Of a DNA stretch of 61,890 nucleotides, positions 61,825 through 61,890 are shown in pieces; position 1 is the first letter of the stretch, and each line of letters opens with the position of its first letter. Made by a program: the position numbers and the translations under genes. The notes beneath the pieces were generated by a model, which saw nothing but the letters and a program-made list of their open reading frames with translations, did no database searches and was not told the DNA's origin. Location: NCBI RefSeq assembly GCF_900104265.1, contig NZ_FNJJ01000007.1, forward strand, positions 1 through 61,890, in the 5' to 3' direction. The DNA is from Ectopseudomonas guguanensis (GTDB taxonomy: Bacteria > Pseudomonadota > Gammaproteobacteria > Pseudomonadales > Pseudomonadaceae).

Positions 61825-61890
61825 TCAGGCGGTGCGGCTTTCGATCAGGCGATCGGAGCCACCTTCGGCGACGCGGTTCTCGATCAGACG
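61825..61890 (-). CDS. C-terminus of a repeat-containing protein, partial
   Basis: The minus strand ends RLIENRVAEGGSDRLIESRT-A with a stop at 61827-61825. The unit RLIE[NS]R[VT]AEGGSD is a tandem peptide repeat that I associate with small exported Pseudomonas proteins. The N-terminal part is outside the window. Beyond the stop the same frame continues NLPDELIENAV to a second stop at 61791-61789, which looks like one more degenerate repeat. Confidence 0.7.
   Translation of the reverse strand, partial: RLIENRVAEGGSDRLIESRTA

Noticed and set aside
1..61890. CRISPR arrays, rRNA operons, riboswitches or integrons
   Set aside because: No regularly spaced repeats with unique spacers, no rRNA sequence and no recognisable riboswitch core were seen; only one tRNA was found.

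Overview
The window is GC-rich and almost fully coding, and it reads as a chromosomal segment of a Pseudomonas-type gammaproteobacterium. A P. mendocina/oleovorans-like species is my inference. The support is the gene content (two-domain polyphosphate:AMP phosphotransferase next to a thiolase, CvfB, RlhA, EamA, ecotin, HDOD and GGDEF proteins) and Pseudomonas-style intergenic palindromes. No phage, plasmid or CRISPR system dominates. The only clear transposon part is the truncated start of an IS481-family element at the left edge; a MITE-like repeat lies near 38.4 kb.

Layout: 0-5.4 kb holds the IS481 remnant, mnmC, the PPK2-class phosphotransferase and a thiolase. 5.4-11.4 kb holds a LysE exporter, two tandem LysR regulators, a glutathione transferase, a large FMN/FAD/2Fe-2S fusion reductase and a 57-residue protein. 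11.5-16.3 kb holds an Old Yellow Enzyme with its MerR regulator and a textbook 19-bp-spacer promoter, a solute-binding protein, a decayed SDR tail, and an intact SDR divergent from an AraC regulator. 16.3-25.5 kb is an efflux island: an outer-membrane factor divergent from a TetR regulator, an adaptor, an RND pump broken by a frameshift, an SDR, a FabF-like ketosynthase and a second TetR. 25.6-29 kb holds an orphan CysD overlapping a DUF6671-like gene that carries an in-frame amber codon, with a divergent LysR.

29-35.2 kb holds a Sua5-type TsaC, a four-gene PhnDCEE-type ABC importer (phosphonate/phosphite or selenate class) and a divergent hydroxyacid dehydrogenase/hydroxypyruvate isomerase pair. 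35.3-40.5 kb holds an MDR reductase, a second solute-binding protein, a PQQ-type sugar dehydrogenase, the MITE-like repeat, CvfB and tRNA-Thr(CGT). 40.5-47.5 kb holds a diguanylate cyclase, a GNAT protein, a PP2C phosphatase/Ser-Thr kinase/FHA signalling trio, a Nudix hydrolase and a YebC-family protein. 47.7-61.9 kb is mostly single housekeeping or stress genes: F420-reductase-like protein, TSUP and EamA exporters, DUF1003, PpiC, a second GGDEF protein, a CAP protein, MdaB, RlhA, a YecA/SEC-C protein, a BRO-N-like protein divergent from an HTH regulator, an HDOD protein, ecotin, a cupin and a partial repeat protein.

The candidates most worth a second look are the orphan CysD/DUF6671/LysR locus, the efflux island with embedded lipid-type enzymes and paired TetR operators, the phosphatase-kinase-FHA trio without a secretion system, and the BRO-N/HTH pair. 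Three genes are broken or decayed (RND pump, DUF6671 gene, SDR remnant), which suggests accessory loci under weak selection. All functional calls come from reading motifs by eye; no database search was run.
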